DNA of 64,000 nt from an uncultured Clostridia bacterium. Lineage in GTDB: Bacteria > Bacillota > Clostridia > Christensenellales > Borkfalkiaceae. The notes below the pieces were generated by a model. The model made no database searches and was not told the origin of the DNA. It saw only the letters and a list, made by a program, of their open reading frames with translations. Location: NCBI GenBank assembly GCA_934247935.1, contig CAKQKE010000005.1, positions 62,001 to 126,000 of the forward strand. Reading direction: 5' to 3'. Positions within the stretch are counted from its first letter, which is position 1. The number at the start of each line of letters is the position of its first letter. A program made the position numbers and the translations under genes. This document shows, in pieces, positions 26,987-35,151 of the stretch.

Positions 26987-27673
26987 TTACAACTTTTCGA
27001 TTATATTTTTTACAAGAGAAACGTATACTTTGACAGCCGCTTTTACGTTTGTCAGATAATCGTCTGCGCCGCCCTTTCCGTCGGAAACTGCCTTTAAAAC
27101 AAGCAACGGCACGCCCGCGTTTTCACACACTACCGCAATGCCGGCGCACTCCATATCGCACACCTCGGCGGAAAAGTTTTTATTTAAACGTTTTTTAGTT
27201 TCGCTGTCGGCTATAAATTTGTCGGCCGAAGCGCAAACGACAGACTTTAAATCGGGCGAAATTTGTTTGATAAAATCGTCAAAACGGTCGATTTTTATAA
27301 TCGGGGTCTCATGTTCGGGATATACGCCCACAGGCACGCCGTCGATTTGAGATAAATCGAAATCGTAATGAACTACTCCGTTTACGACGACTACGCTGCA
27401 GATTTCTCTGCTGTCTGTAAGTGCGCCGCAAACGCCGAAATTAAGCACCGCGTCGACGCCGTATTTGCCGATAAGTACGGCTGTTGCGCCCGCCGCGCAA
27501 ATTTCGCCGACGCCCGACTCGGTAATGTACAACTGCTTATTGCCGGCATTGTATATTTTTATTGTATAGCCGCATACTTTTTCTTCTTTTTCCATGTCCG
27601 AAAATGCGCCGATAATGGGCATAATTTCCTTGTTCATGGCGACAACCATGCCTATTTTTTGTATTTTGTTCAT
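26987..27673 (-). CDS. mtnN: 5'-methylthioadenosine/S-adenosylhomocysteine nucleosidase
   Basis: A 228-residue nucleoside phosphorylase-fold enzyme that cleaves adenine from methylthioadenosine or S-adenosylhomocysteine, recycling SAM by-products. Seen: the N-terminal GMVVAMNKEI with the catalytic-acid Glu region, FGVCGAL glycine loop, DMECAGIAVVC with the substrate-binding Met-Glu, and KAVSDGKGG with the catalytic Asp. Length fits the family. It is divergent from the amidotransferase gene with only 30 bases between the start codons, so their promoters must overlap each other's coding ends or lie within them. Confidence 0.92.
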   Translation of the reverse strand: MNKIQKIGMVVAMNKEIMPIIGAFSDMEKEEKVCGYTIKIYNAGNKQLYITESGVGEICAAGATAVLIGKYGVDAVLNFGVCGALTDSREICSVVVVNGVVHYDFDLSQIDGVPVGVYPEHETPIIKIDRFDDFIKQISPDLKSVVCASADKFIADSETKKRLNKNFSAEVCDMECAGIAVVCENAGVPLLVLKAVSDGKGGADDYLTNVKAAVKVYVSLVKNIIEKL

Positions 27674-27703
27674 AAATTTCCTCTGAAATGTGTAAGTTTT
27701 AAT

Positions 27704-28429
27704 ATGAATGCTTTGGTATTAAACGACAGTAAGTACGCTTATAATTATTGCAGAATTTTATCGCTTTTCGGCATAAACGCCGACGTAAGAAATCGACCGG
27801 AATCACCGCAAAATTACGACTTTTTGTTGCTGTGCGGCGGAGGAGACGTAAACCCCGCGTTTTATTCCGGCGCACCATACCCGTGCAACAACACAGACAC
27901 GGAAAGAGACGTAACGGAATTGTCTTTGATTGAACAGTTTGTTTGTCAAGGCAAAAGAATAATAGGTATTTGCCGAGGATTGCAAGTGCTTAACGTGTAT
28001 TTCGGCGGTACGCTTGAAAACATACCCTCTCCCCGCGATTTAAGCGGTGCTTTTGAAGACAAATCCGCCGCGATAAATAGCGATTTTGGCGGCGATTTCA
28101 GAACAAATTATCTGCAAAAAAACTTATTTGCGGGCGTTTTTCATGCGCAAATTAACGGAAAAGACGCAAAACACGAGGCGCATACTTCGCCGATGTTTTG
28201 CGACAAATTCGATAAAACGATAATTGTAAATTCCGCACATATTCAGCGCATAAAAGTGCTTGCGGAAAATTTTATCCCCGTTTTTACAGCGTCGGACGGG
28301 ACAATCGAAGGTATCGCAAGCAAAAACCTGCCTATCGTAGCCTTTCAGTTTCACCCCGAACGCATGCTTGAAAATTTTTCGTTAAGCGGAAAAGAAGTGT
28401 TTTCGTTTGCCTTGAACTATATTCCTTAA
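27704..28429 (+). CDS. Class I glutamine amidotransferase-like peptidase (C26 family)
   Basis: A 241-residue protein of the gamma-glutamyl-gamma-aminobutyrate hydrolase (PuuD-like) C26 family. The catalytic Cys is in GICRGLQVLNVYFGG and the catalytic His-Glu pair in FQFHPERM; LLCGGGDVNP is the oxyanion-side motif. These enzymes hydrolyse gamma-glutamyl bonds, for example in polyamine breakdown. The start is placed at 27704 (MNALVLNDSK); the frame extends further upstream, but over the divergent nucleosidase gene. The ribosome site is weak. No puu pathway genes are near, so the substrate is open. Confidence 0.85.
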   Translation: MNALVLNDSKYAYNYCRILSLFGINADVRNRPESPQNYDFLLLCGGGDVNPAFYSGAPYPCNNTDTERDVTELSLIEQFVCQGKRIIGICRGLQVLNVYFGGTLENIPSPRDLSGAFEDKSAAINSDFGGDFRTNYLQKNLFAGVFHAQINGKDAKHEAHTSPMFCDKFDKTIIVNSAHIQRIKVLAENFIPVFTASDGTIEGIASKNLPIVAFQFHPERMLENFSLSGKEVFSFALNYIP

Positions 28430-28470
28430 ACAATGCGATAAAATCTGATTAAAATACGTTTAAATGCTAA

Positions 28471-29757
28471 TTATTTGCCGAAATAAGTGTTGAAATCGGC
28501 GATAAACTGCGCGTTTGCAGGAGTTTTTTCAAGTGCGGAAATCACGTCCTTATACTTGATTTCGCCTTTTAACATTTTGCGCTTTAAGTTTTTGGAAAAA
28601 TTGCTTTCTTCCTTACCCTTCAAGTAAAAATCGTTGACTGTTTCGCTGTTTACCGCGTCGATAAGCGGGAATACGTCGATGTCGTAGTCGGTTGTGAGAT
28701 TTATTACGTTGTTGGCTATTTCTTCGACTTCTTCAAGAATTTCACACGTCTTTGCAAAAGTGCAAACTATGCCGAGATTACCTCTTCCTTCGGTATTTTT
28801 CGCACTCATAATATATTTTTTAATGAGTCTTGCCGCTTCCGCTTTGCCGCCTGCCGATACTTCCGCATATATTTTATATAAATATGATAGCGAATCGACG
28901 GCAAGTATAACTTTTTTGCCGGCGTCTACAAGTCGTTTTGCAGTAGTGAGCACAAGTTCGGCAACGGCGATAAAACGGCTTTCCGGTTCGTCGGTAGAGA
29001 CGTAAGCGACCTGGTCGGGTCTGGACGATTTTTTATACATAGCCACGTCTTCGGGTCTCGCCGCAAGAAGAAGCGCGATAGTGTATACTTCGGGGTCGGC
29101 GATTTTCGCTTGGGTCAAAATGTTGTTTAAAAGCGTGGTTTTCCCCTCTTTTTTATCTCCGACGATGACGCTGCGTTGCCCGAGACCTATCGGAGCGAAC
29201 AAATCGACAAGTCTTAAAGACAAATCGCCGCCATCACCGAGATTGAGCATTTTATCCGGATAAATCGCCTCATATCCGTCGTAAAAATCAAGGCGTTGAA
29301 ATTTATTGGCGACGACGTCGTTTATTTTTTGCATGTGTTTCAAAAAGTTTTTATCGTCGGCGTCTTTTTCGCATACGCCCACTACGTAATCGCCTTTTTC
29401 CAGACCGTAATCGCAAACAATGGTTTTGCTTACGAATACACTTTGGTTCATGTTGTAATCGTCGGTATAAATAAGTCCGCTGCCGTCGTCAAGCGGGTCG
29501 AATACCCCCTTTACGGAATCGGATTTACTGCCGTTTTTACTTTCTTTAACGTCTTTACCGTAAAACACTTCGCCTACTGTCGATTTGGCTTTTCTGCCCT
29601 TGGCGTTGTGCTTAGGCACTACTTCGCCTGTCTGAATTTTCAATATTTCTTCTACCAGTTCGCTGACTTTTTTGTTGCCCGGAGTACCTCCCATCGAGCG
29701 CAACAATTTTCTTAAGTCGTAAATGCCGAGTTTTTTGAGTGATTCTTCGTTGTACAT
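28471..29757 (-). CDS. rho: Divergent transcription termination factor Rho, probably ATPase-deficient
   Basis: A 428-residue Rho-family protein: Rho N-terminal SAP-like domain (about 5-45), a Lys-rich linker, an RNA-binding CSD-like domain (about 90-140) and a RecA-type hexameric motor (about 150-428). Conserved framework is clear: VSTDEPESRFIAVAELVL, AKRLVDAGKKVILAVDS and VFPLID. Several key residues are altered. Walker A reads GDKKEGKTT. The DERPEEV motif with the catalytic Glu reads AARPEDV. The NRSGTR region with its arginine finger reads VNSETV. The GGVDANALHR Q-loop is not recognisable. It may bind RNA without normal translocation. A canonical rho may exist elsewhere. Confidence 0.85.
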   Translation of the reverse strand: MYNEESLKKLGIYDLRKLLRSMGGTPGNKKVSELVEEILKIQTGEVVPKHNAKGRKAKSTVGEVFYGKDVKESKNGSKSDSVKGVFDPLDDGSGLIYTDDYNMNQSVFVSKTIVCDYGLEKGDYVVGVCEKDADDKNFLKHMQKINDVVANKFQRLDFYDGYEAIYPDKMLNLGDGGDLSLRLVDLFAPIGLGQRSVIVGDKKEGKTTLLNNILTQAKIADPEVYTIALLLAARPEDVAMYKKSSRPDQVAYVSTDEPESRFIAVAELVLTTAKRLVDAGKKVILAVDSLSYLYKIYAEVSAGGKAEAARLIKKYIMSAKNTEGRGNLGIVCTFAKTCEILEEVEEIANNVINLTTDYDIDVFPLIDAVNSETVNDFYLKGKEESNFSKNLKRKMLKGEIKYKDVISALEKTPANAQFIADFNTYFGK

Positions 29758-29829
29758 ATGCGCCTCCGTTTAAAAAATTGTTTTGTGTTTGCGGTGCCGT
29801 TTTCGTATCGTAATATTTAATTTTTTTTG

Positions 29830-30438
29830 TTATTCCGCTATCCAAATTTGCGTATTTTCGATATTTTTCAATATTTCTTCGTCAACATTAAAAACTTTGC
29901 CGACAAATTTATAATTTTTTGCCAAATTTAAAAATTTGTCTATCGTGGCAATATCGAGATTGCTTGCACCGCTTTTATAATGCATGGGAATTGCAATTTT
30001 TGGATTTAATGCGTCGATATAACGCATTGCTTCTTCTGCGTCTATCGTGTAAGTTCCGCCTACCGGAATAAACAAAACGTCGATTCTGCTTTCTTTTTTG
30101 AGTTTTTCAAGGGTTTGCATTTCGCCTATATCGCCCATGTGACAAAACTTGATTCCGTCAACTTTGAATATATAAACCCTGTTTTTCCCGCGCTTTTTAC
30201 CTTGCGCGTCATCGTGATAAGAGTCGATTACTCTAAAAATATCTGTTGCGGTAGTAACGTTATGTTTTGCGTCGACGCCGCCGAAATTGTCGTGGTCAAA
30301 ATGAGCGTGAGAAGATATCGCATAATCGCAAGACACCTTTTCAATATCATAACCGATACCCTTAAACGGGTCGGTAACGACCGAAAAACTCTTGCCTTTT
30401 ATAAAAAACGACGAATGTCCCAAATATTCGGTTTGCAT
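29830..30438 (-). CDS. MBL-fold metal-dependent hydrolase
   Basis: A 202-residue metallo-beta-lactamase-fold protein of the UlaG/UPF0173-like group. The metal-binding motif is SHAHFDHDN (about residue 45), with further ligands in HMGDIGE and PMHYKSGA. Such proteins act on phosphodiester or lactone substrates; the actual one is unknown. The start at 30438 (MQTEYLGHSS) follows AGGGGTGG; a GTG three codons upstream lies inside that ribosome site and is less likely. It is 72 bases ahead of the Rho-like gene on the same strand, so they may be co-transcribed. Two tandem 22-base repeats lie upstream. Confidence 0.85.
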   Translation of the reverse strand: MQTEYLGHSSFFIKGKSFSVVTDPFKGIGYDIEKVSCDYAISSHAHFDHDNFGGVDAKHNVTTATDIFRVIDSYHDDAQGKKRGKNRVYIFKVDGIKFCHMGDIGEMQTLEKLKKESRIDVLFIPVGGTYTIDAEEAMRYIDALNPKIAIPMHYKSGASNLDIATIDKFLNLAKNYKFVGKVFNVDEEILKNIENTQIWIAE

Positions 30439-30447
30439 TTTAACCAC

Positions 30448-30837
30448 CCCTTTTAATGTTGTATTTAATTTTTTAAAAAATTAACTCTTCTATGATACAA
30501 TATTAACTCTTTTATGATACAATCATAACACACCAAAAAAATTTTGTAAATAAATAAACAAAAGAAAGTTAAAATTTCGCACAAATATCACTTATATAAC
30601 ATTATAGTCACATTTATAATTTGAAAAATGATATTTTTTGGGTTTTTTATTTTTTTATTAACAAAAAGAATTGTATGATTAATCGATATTTATACATTAA
30701 AATTTGAGTTTTAAGTTTATTTATGTAAAATTTATAATTTTGACATAAAATAATTTCAAACTTATCGGCGCACAACCTTAATTTAAACTTTTAAATACAC
30801 CAACCGAAAAAGAAACCGCATTGTTTGCAAAAAGTTA
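30448..30837. other. Very AT-rich intergenic stretch
   Basis: No gene is seen. It holds the 22-base tandem repeat at 30481-30524 near the hydrolase start and otherwise A/T-rich sequence. Confidence 0.5.
30481..30524. repeat. 22-base tandem repeat upstream of the MBL hydrolase gene
   Basis: Two copies of TTAACTCTT(C/T)TATGATACAAT, about two helical turns long, 43 bases before the start codon on the minus strand. A duplicated regulator site is possible. Confidence 0.6.
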
Positions 30838-31707
30838 TCAATCGTTGTATATTTTTTTGTAAATATATCTTGCATATTCTTTTCCCGCATCTATGCCGGT
30901 AACTTGCTCGAACGAGCAAAAACAAGCGTTGGAATTTACTTCGCAAACGTAATATTCGTCGCCCTCTTTAAGTAAATCGATGCCGCAATAATCGAGACCG
31001 AGCGCGGTTGCCGTTTTTTCGCAGATGTCGACGAGTTTTTCGTCTGACTCTCTTTTATATCCTTTGCCGCCGAGTTCTATATTGGAGCGGAAATCGTTTT
31101 CGTTTACCCTGTCTATCGCCGCAAGAACTTTACCGCCGATGACGATTACGCGGGTATCTTTACCTCCCTCTCCTACAAAACGTTGATATAAGTGAGGGAT
31201 TAATTTTAATTTCTCCCTTAAAGTTTTGAGTTGTTCTCTGTTTTCCGCGAGATGTACTCCCGCGCCGAACGATCCGTAACATTCTTTGACGACGACGGGA
31301 TAAGGTATTTTTTCTTCGACCGAATTTATAAAGTCGTCGTCGCATTGCCTGTACATAAGCGGCGAAGAAATCGTGAGCGGCATTTTTACGCCTTTACCCA
31401 CAAGGTTTATGTAAGTGCGCATTTTGTCGTCGCAAATTTCAATCGCCTGAGCCGTATTGAATAGTCTTATTCCGCTTTTTTCGAGCATGTGCGATAAATG
31501 CACGTCTTTATCTAAAAACACTGCGAAATCACATTCGGGCGCGTTGTAAATCACTTTTTCGCCGTCGATATATGCCGGCAACGAGTTGCCTTTTATTATT
31601 TTTACGTCGACCCCAAGCCCGATAAGCGCGTGTGAAATTTTGTCCGCCTGATGTTTTTGACTTTGCGTAAGCGAAAAACCGTTTATAAAAATTAATCCTT
31701 TTTTCAT
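30838..31707 (-). CDS. RimK-like ATP-grasp ligase
   Basis: A 289-residue ATP-grasp enzyme of the RimK group, which uses ATP to couple an acyl group to an amine (glutamate ligases, LysX, coenzyme F420 or tetrahydromethanopterin ligases). Seen: N-terminal preATP-grasp domain (about 1-90), ICDDKMRTYINLVGKGV, the nucleotide-binding PVVVKECYGSFGAGVHLAE, and metal-ligand motifs GIDLLKEGDEYYVCEVNSNACF. It directly follows, with overlapping stop and start, a flavoprotein gene. The substrate cannot be told; gene pairing hints at a shared pathway. Confidence 0.85.
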   Translation of the reverse strand: MKKGLIFINGFSLTQSQKHQADKISHALIGLGVDVKIIKGNSLPAYIDGEKVIYNAPECDFAVFLDKDVHLSHMLEKSGIRLFNTAQAIEICDDKMRTYINLVGKGVKMPLTISSPLMYRQCDDDFINSVEEKIPYPVVVKECYGSFGAGVHLAENREQLKTLREKLKLIPHLYQRFVGEGGKDTRVIVIGGKVLAAIDRVNENDFRSNIELGGKGYKRESDEKLVDICEKTATALGLDYCGIDLLKEGDEYYVCEVNSNACFCSFEQVTGIDAGKEYARYIYKKIYND

Positions 31708-33314
31708 TATCTCTCCGACGTGTATTTTTCTATTATTTTTTCCGCTACTTTAATGCCGTCTACAGCCGCGCTCGTTATGCCGCCCGCATACCCCGCGCCC
31801 TCGCCCGCCGGATACATATTTGAAAAGGTGCAAGACGATAAATCTTCTTTCCTTAAAATCCTCACCGGAGAGGAAGTTCGGCTTTCTACTGCCGAAATCA
31901 CCGCGTCGTCGCTTGCAAAACCTTTAAGCCGCCTGTCCATATCTTCAATTCCGAGTTTTATCGCCTTACAAACGCCTTGCGGCAAAATATTGTTTATATC
32001 GCAGAAATTGTAGCCGAGAGGATAAGAAGGCGTAACTTTGCCCAATTTTTCGCTTGTTTTACCTTTCAAAAAATCTCCGACGAGCGAAACCGGAACGGAA
32101 TAATCTCCGCCGCCTTGTAAAAAGGCTTTTCTTTCGAGTTCGCGCTGAAAATACATACCCGAAAGCACGCCGTCGCCGAAATCTTCTTTGCTCACTTGCG
32201 CCACTACCGCGCTGTTGGAATTGATTGCGTCTCTGCCGTATAAACTCATACCGTTTACCACGACTTCGTCTTTTTCGCTTGTCGCAGGCATGACGTAGCC
32301 GCCCGGGCACATGCAAAAAGTAAATACTCCCCTATCCGACGCATGACTTACAAGTTTGTAGTCAGCCGCTTTAAGTCGGGGATGATTATAAAATTTGCCG
32401 TACTGCGCTTTGTCGATATCTTCTCTTAAATGCTCTATCCTCACGCCGACGGCAAAATCTTTGCTTTGCATTAAAACGCCTCGTTTATAAAGCATTTCAA
32501 AAGTGTCTCTCGCGCTGTGACCTATGGCAAAAACAACTTCGTCGCAATCTATCTCACTTTCTCCCGAGACGTTTTGAATTATAAGTCCTTTGATTTTGTC
32601 TCCGCCTTTTGCGTTGCCTGAGCCCTTGACTCCGTTTGTATAAGACACTACGTCTTTTACGGTGGTGTTAAACAAAAAACAACCACCGCGACTTTTAATT
32701 TCTTCGCGAATATTCGCAACCACTTTGGGCAAATTATCACTGCCGATATGCGGTTTGTTTAAGTACGCTATTTCTTGCGGCGCGCCCGCGTTTACGAAGT
32801 CGTTTAAAACGCGGCTTATGAGCGGACTGCCTGTTTGAGTGTTGAGTTTTCCGTCCGAAAAAGTGCCCGCGCCGCCCTCTCCGAACTGTACGTTGCTGTT
32901 TGTATCGAGCAAGCGCGTTTTTATGAAATTATCTACGTCCTTTCTGCGGTTTTCAACGCTCGAACCCCTTTCTATAACGGTGACTTCAAGACCCGCTCTC
33001 GACAAATAAAGCGCGCAGAAAAGTCCCGCAGGACCGCTGCCCACAACGACGATTTTACCCTTTTTATCTGTTTTTTTATATTTGTCGATTGTTTCGTCGA
33101 GCGCAATTTTTGAATTGATTTCTCCGCGAGAATCGTCTACTTCGACGGTGTATAAATAAAAAATATTGTTTTTATCCCTTGCGTCGAGTGATTTTTTGCA
33201 AATTTTAAGGTTGTGCAATTTTGCGGGTTTGGTCTTTAAAATTTTTGCCGCCTTTAAAATCAACGTGCTTTCGTCTTCGTTTAACGAAAGTTTTATATTA
33301 CTTATTTTTTCCAT
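31707..33314 (-). CDS. NAD(P)/FAD-dependent oxidoreductase (COG2509 type)
   Basis: A 535-residue flavoprotein. After an N-terminal domain of about 85 residues comes the FAD-binding motif VVVGSGPAGLFCALYLSRAG with VIERG, then FGEGGAGTFSDGKL, VVFAIGHSARDTF and a C-terminal GEGAGYAGGITSAAVDG that closes over FAD. This matches uncharacterised FAD-utilising dehydrogenases common in Clostridia. Cofactor use is clear, substrate unknown. It overlaps the ATP-grasp ligase gene by one base, and another flavoprotein gene lies 102 bases upstream on the same strand. Confidence 0.9.
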   Translation of the reverse strand: MEKISNIKLSLNEDESTLILKAAKILKTKPAKLHNLKICKKSLDARDKNNIFYLYTVEVDDSRGEINSKIALDETIDKYKKTDKKGKIVVVGSGPAGLFCALYLSRAGLEVTVIERGSSVENRRKDVDNFIKTRLLDTNSNVQFGEGGAGTFSDGKLNTQTGSPLISRVLNDFVNAGAPQEIAYLNKPHIGSDNLPKVVANIREEIKSRGGCFLFNTTVKDVVSYTNGVKGSGNAKGGDKIKGLIIQNVSGESEIDCDEVVFAIGHSARDTFEMLYKRGVLMQSKDFAVGVRIEHLREDIDKAQYGKFYNHPRLKAADYKLVSHASDRGVFTFCMCPGGYVMPATSEKDEVVVNGMSLYGRDAINSNSAVVAQVSKEDFGDGVLSGMYFQRELERKAFLQGGGDYSVPVSLVGDFLKGKTSEKLGKVTPSYPLGYNFCDINNILPQGVCKAIKLGIEDMDRRLKGFASDDAVISAVESRTSSPVRILRKEDLSSCTFSNMYPAGEGAGYAGGITSAAVDGIKVAEKIIEKYTSER

Positions 33315-33416
33315 TTTTACCTTTTTTATTAAACGATTTGAAAGTCCGTTTTTGTTAAAACAATTTTAATTTTGCTTAAATATTTCGATGCCGTTTTTTG
33401 ACGGTTTCAATCTTTT

Positions 33417-34658
33417 TTAACATTTGTCCGATAAAATCGCCTTTGCGGCAACCGAAGCCGAACTGTACGCCCATTGCAAATTGTACCCCCCGCAATCGCC
33501 GTCGATATCGATGACTTCGCCCGCAAAATACAATCCTTTAACACGCGTGGATTCCATCGTTTTGGGGTCAATTTCTTGCGTGTTTACGCCGCCGTGCGTG
33601 ACCTGAGCATAATCGAACCCGAGCGTGCCGACGACAGAAAAACGATAATTTTTTATTTTATCCGCAATTTTTTCAGCCGAGTTTACGGCGGCGACGTCGG
33701 TCAGGTTTAAGCCGCATTGCTTAATTACAACCTTGCCGAGTTGCTTGTTGATTACGCCGTTTAACACCTCTTCGCCTATTATGCCGTAAGAAATTTTGTT
33801 TTTTAAAAAACCGGTCAAATGATTTTTGTCTATATCAGGCAAAAATTCGGCTTTTATGCTGCAATTTTGCTTGTTTTCAAGGTATGCCGAAAGTCTGAAA
33901 CAACTATCTCCGCTTATGCCGAAATCGGTAAAAAGTAAGTCTCCGGTAAACGATTTTATCTCTTTGTTTTCCTCAAAAAGCATGAGTTTTGCCTTTTGTT
34001 TTATACCTTTAAGACCCTTTATGCTTTCTTTGTCGGTCCTGATTTGCACAAGCGACGGATAAAGCGGCGTGACCGTGTGAGAAAGTTTTTTTATTATATC
34101 GAAAAAACTTCCGTCCGTTCCGAACTGTTTTTGCGCTTTGCCGCCCGTGCATATCGCCAATTTTTCGGCGGCATATTTTTTATCTCCCGATACAACAATG
34201 AATTTACCGTCTGACTTTTTAATTTCGTCGACTTTGGTTTGTGTGAGAATATTCGCGCCCTTTTTGGCAAGCGAAAATCTCAATGCATCCAAAACGGACG
34301 AGGCCTGAAAGCCCGCGGGGTAATATTTGCCGTTTTCTTCGCAAAACAATATGCCAAGCCTTTCAAAATATTTAATTTCGTCGGCATTGTCGTAATTTTC
34401 TATGGCGTAAGCGCAAAAAGACGGATTGCCGCCGTGGTAATTTTTTACCGAAAGGTCTTTATTGCTCACGTTGCCGCGACCGTTGCCCGTGACGGCAATT
34501 TTTTTACCGACTCTGTCGTTGCGTTCGAGGACAAGCAGTTCGTCGGACTTTAAGGTGTCGAGCAATTTATCTGTCAGCACAAGCCCCGAAAAGCCGCCTC
34601 CTATAATTATGCATTTGTAAATTTTATCCGGCATGTTTTTGCTTTGTTCTTTTTGCAT
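33417..34658 (-). CDS. HI0933/BaiN-type flavoprotein
   Basis: A 413-residue NAD(P)/FAD-dependent oxidoreductase of the HI0933 (YhiN, BaiN) family. Seen: CIIIGGGFSGLVLTDKLL FAD motif, LVLERNDRVGKKIAVTGNGRGNVSN, LAICTGGKAQKQFGTDGSFFDI and C-terminal GLYFAGEVIDIDGDCGGYNLQWAYSSA. BaiN takes part in bile acid dehydroxylation in one gut Clostridium, but most family members are uncharacterised and no bai genes are here. GGGG precedes the ATG at 16 bases. It may form one transcript with the two downstream genes. Confidence 0.92.
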   Translation of the reverse strand: MQKEQSKNMPDKIYKCIIIGGGFSGLVLTDKLLDTLKSDELLVLERNDRVGKKIAVTGNGRGNVSNKDLSVKNYHGGNPSFCAYAIENYDNADEIKYFERLGILFCEENGKYYPAGFQASSVLDALRFSLAKKGANILTQTKVDEIKKSDGKFIVVSGDKKYAAEKLAICTGGKAQKQFGTDGSFFDIIKKLSHTVTPLYPSLVQIRTDKESIKGLKGIKQKAKLMLFEENKEIKSFTGDLLFTDFGISGDSCFRLSAYLENKQNCSIKAEFLPDIDKNHLTGFLKNKISYGIIGEEVLNGVINKQLGKVVIKQCGLNLTDVAAVNSAEKIADKIKNYRFSVVGTLGFDYAQVTHGGVNTQEIDPKTMESTRVKGLYFAGEVIDIDGDCGGYNLQWAYSSASVAAKAILSDKC

Positions 34659-35151
34659 TTAAGGCTATTTCCCCTTCGCTTTTTAATTATTTTGTTTTGC
34701 TGTTTTTTCGGCTTTTAATTGCCTCGTCGCGCTTTTGTCTTTAATTTGCCATGGTGTTTTTTCGTTTTTCGACATAATAATCGCAATTTAAACATATTTA
34801 ATTACTGTCGGATTTGAGCGACTTTGTTTCATTTGCCGAAATAGTGTTGGTAGTTGTGGAAATTTTATCTTATTCAGCCGGCAATCTGAAGGCAAAACCG
34901 ATCGATACAAAAACTTGAATATTAAAACTTATAATAATGATAACATATTTTTCTGAAAAAACCAACAAATTGGAAATATCCCTTGAAATTTTTTGAAAAA
35001 ACATATATAATATATTTATAGTAATCTCAAACGATTTTAAAACAAAAAGCGCAATCTGGTTTTTATTGCGACACGTTTGCTTGTTGACGTACTTTTTATT
35101 TTGCAAGTTGACGCAAATCTAAAACCGACGCGCGACGTTTACGGAGTTAAA
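34659..35151. other. Intergenic stretch between divergent genes
   Basis: No gene is seen. AT-rich, expected to hold the promoters of the HI0933-type flavoprotein gene and the DUF1508 protein gene. No repeats or clear hairpins found. Confidence 0.45.

Noticed and set aside
33417..34658. Bile acid dehydroxylation gene baiN
   Set aside because: The family match is real, but no other bai genes are present and the family is broad, so the specific function is not supported.
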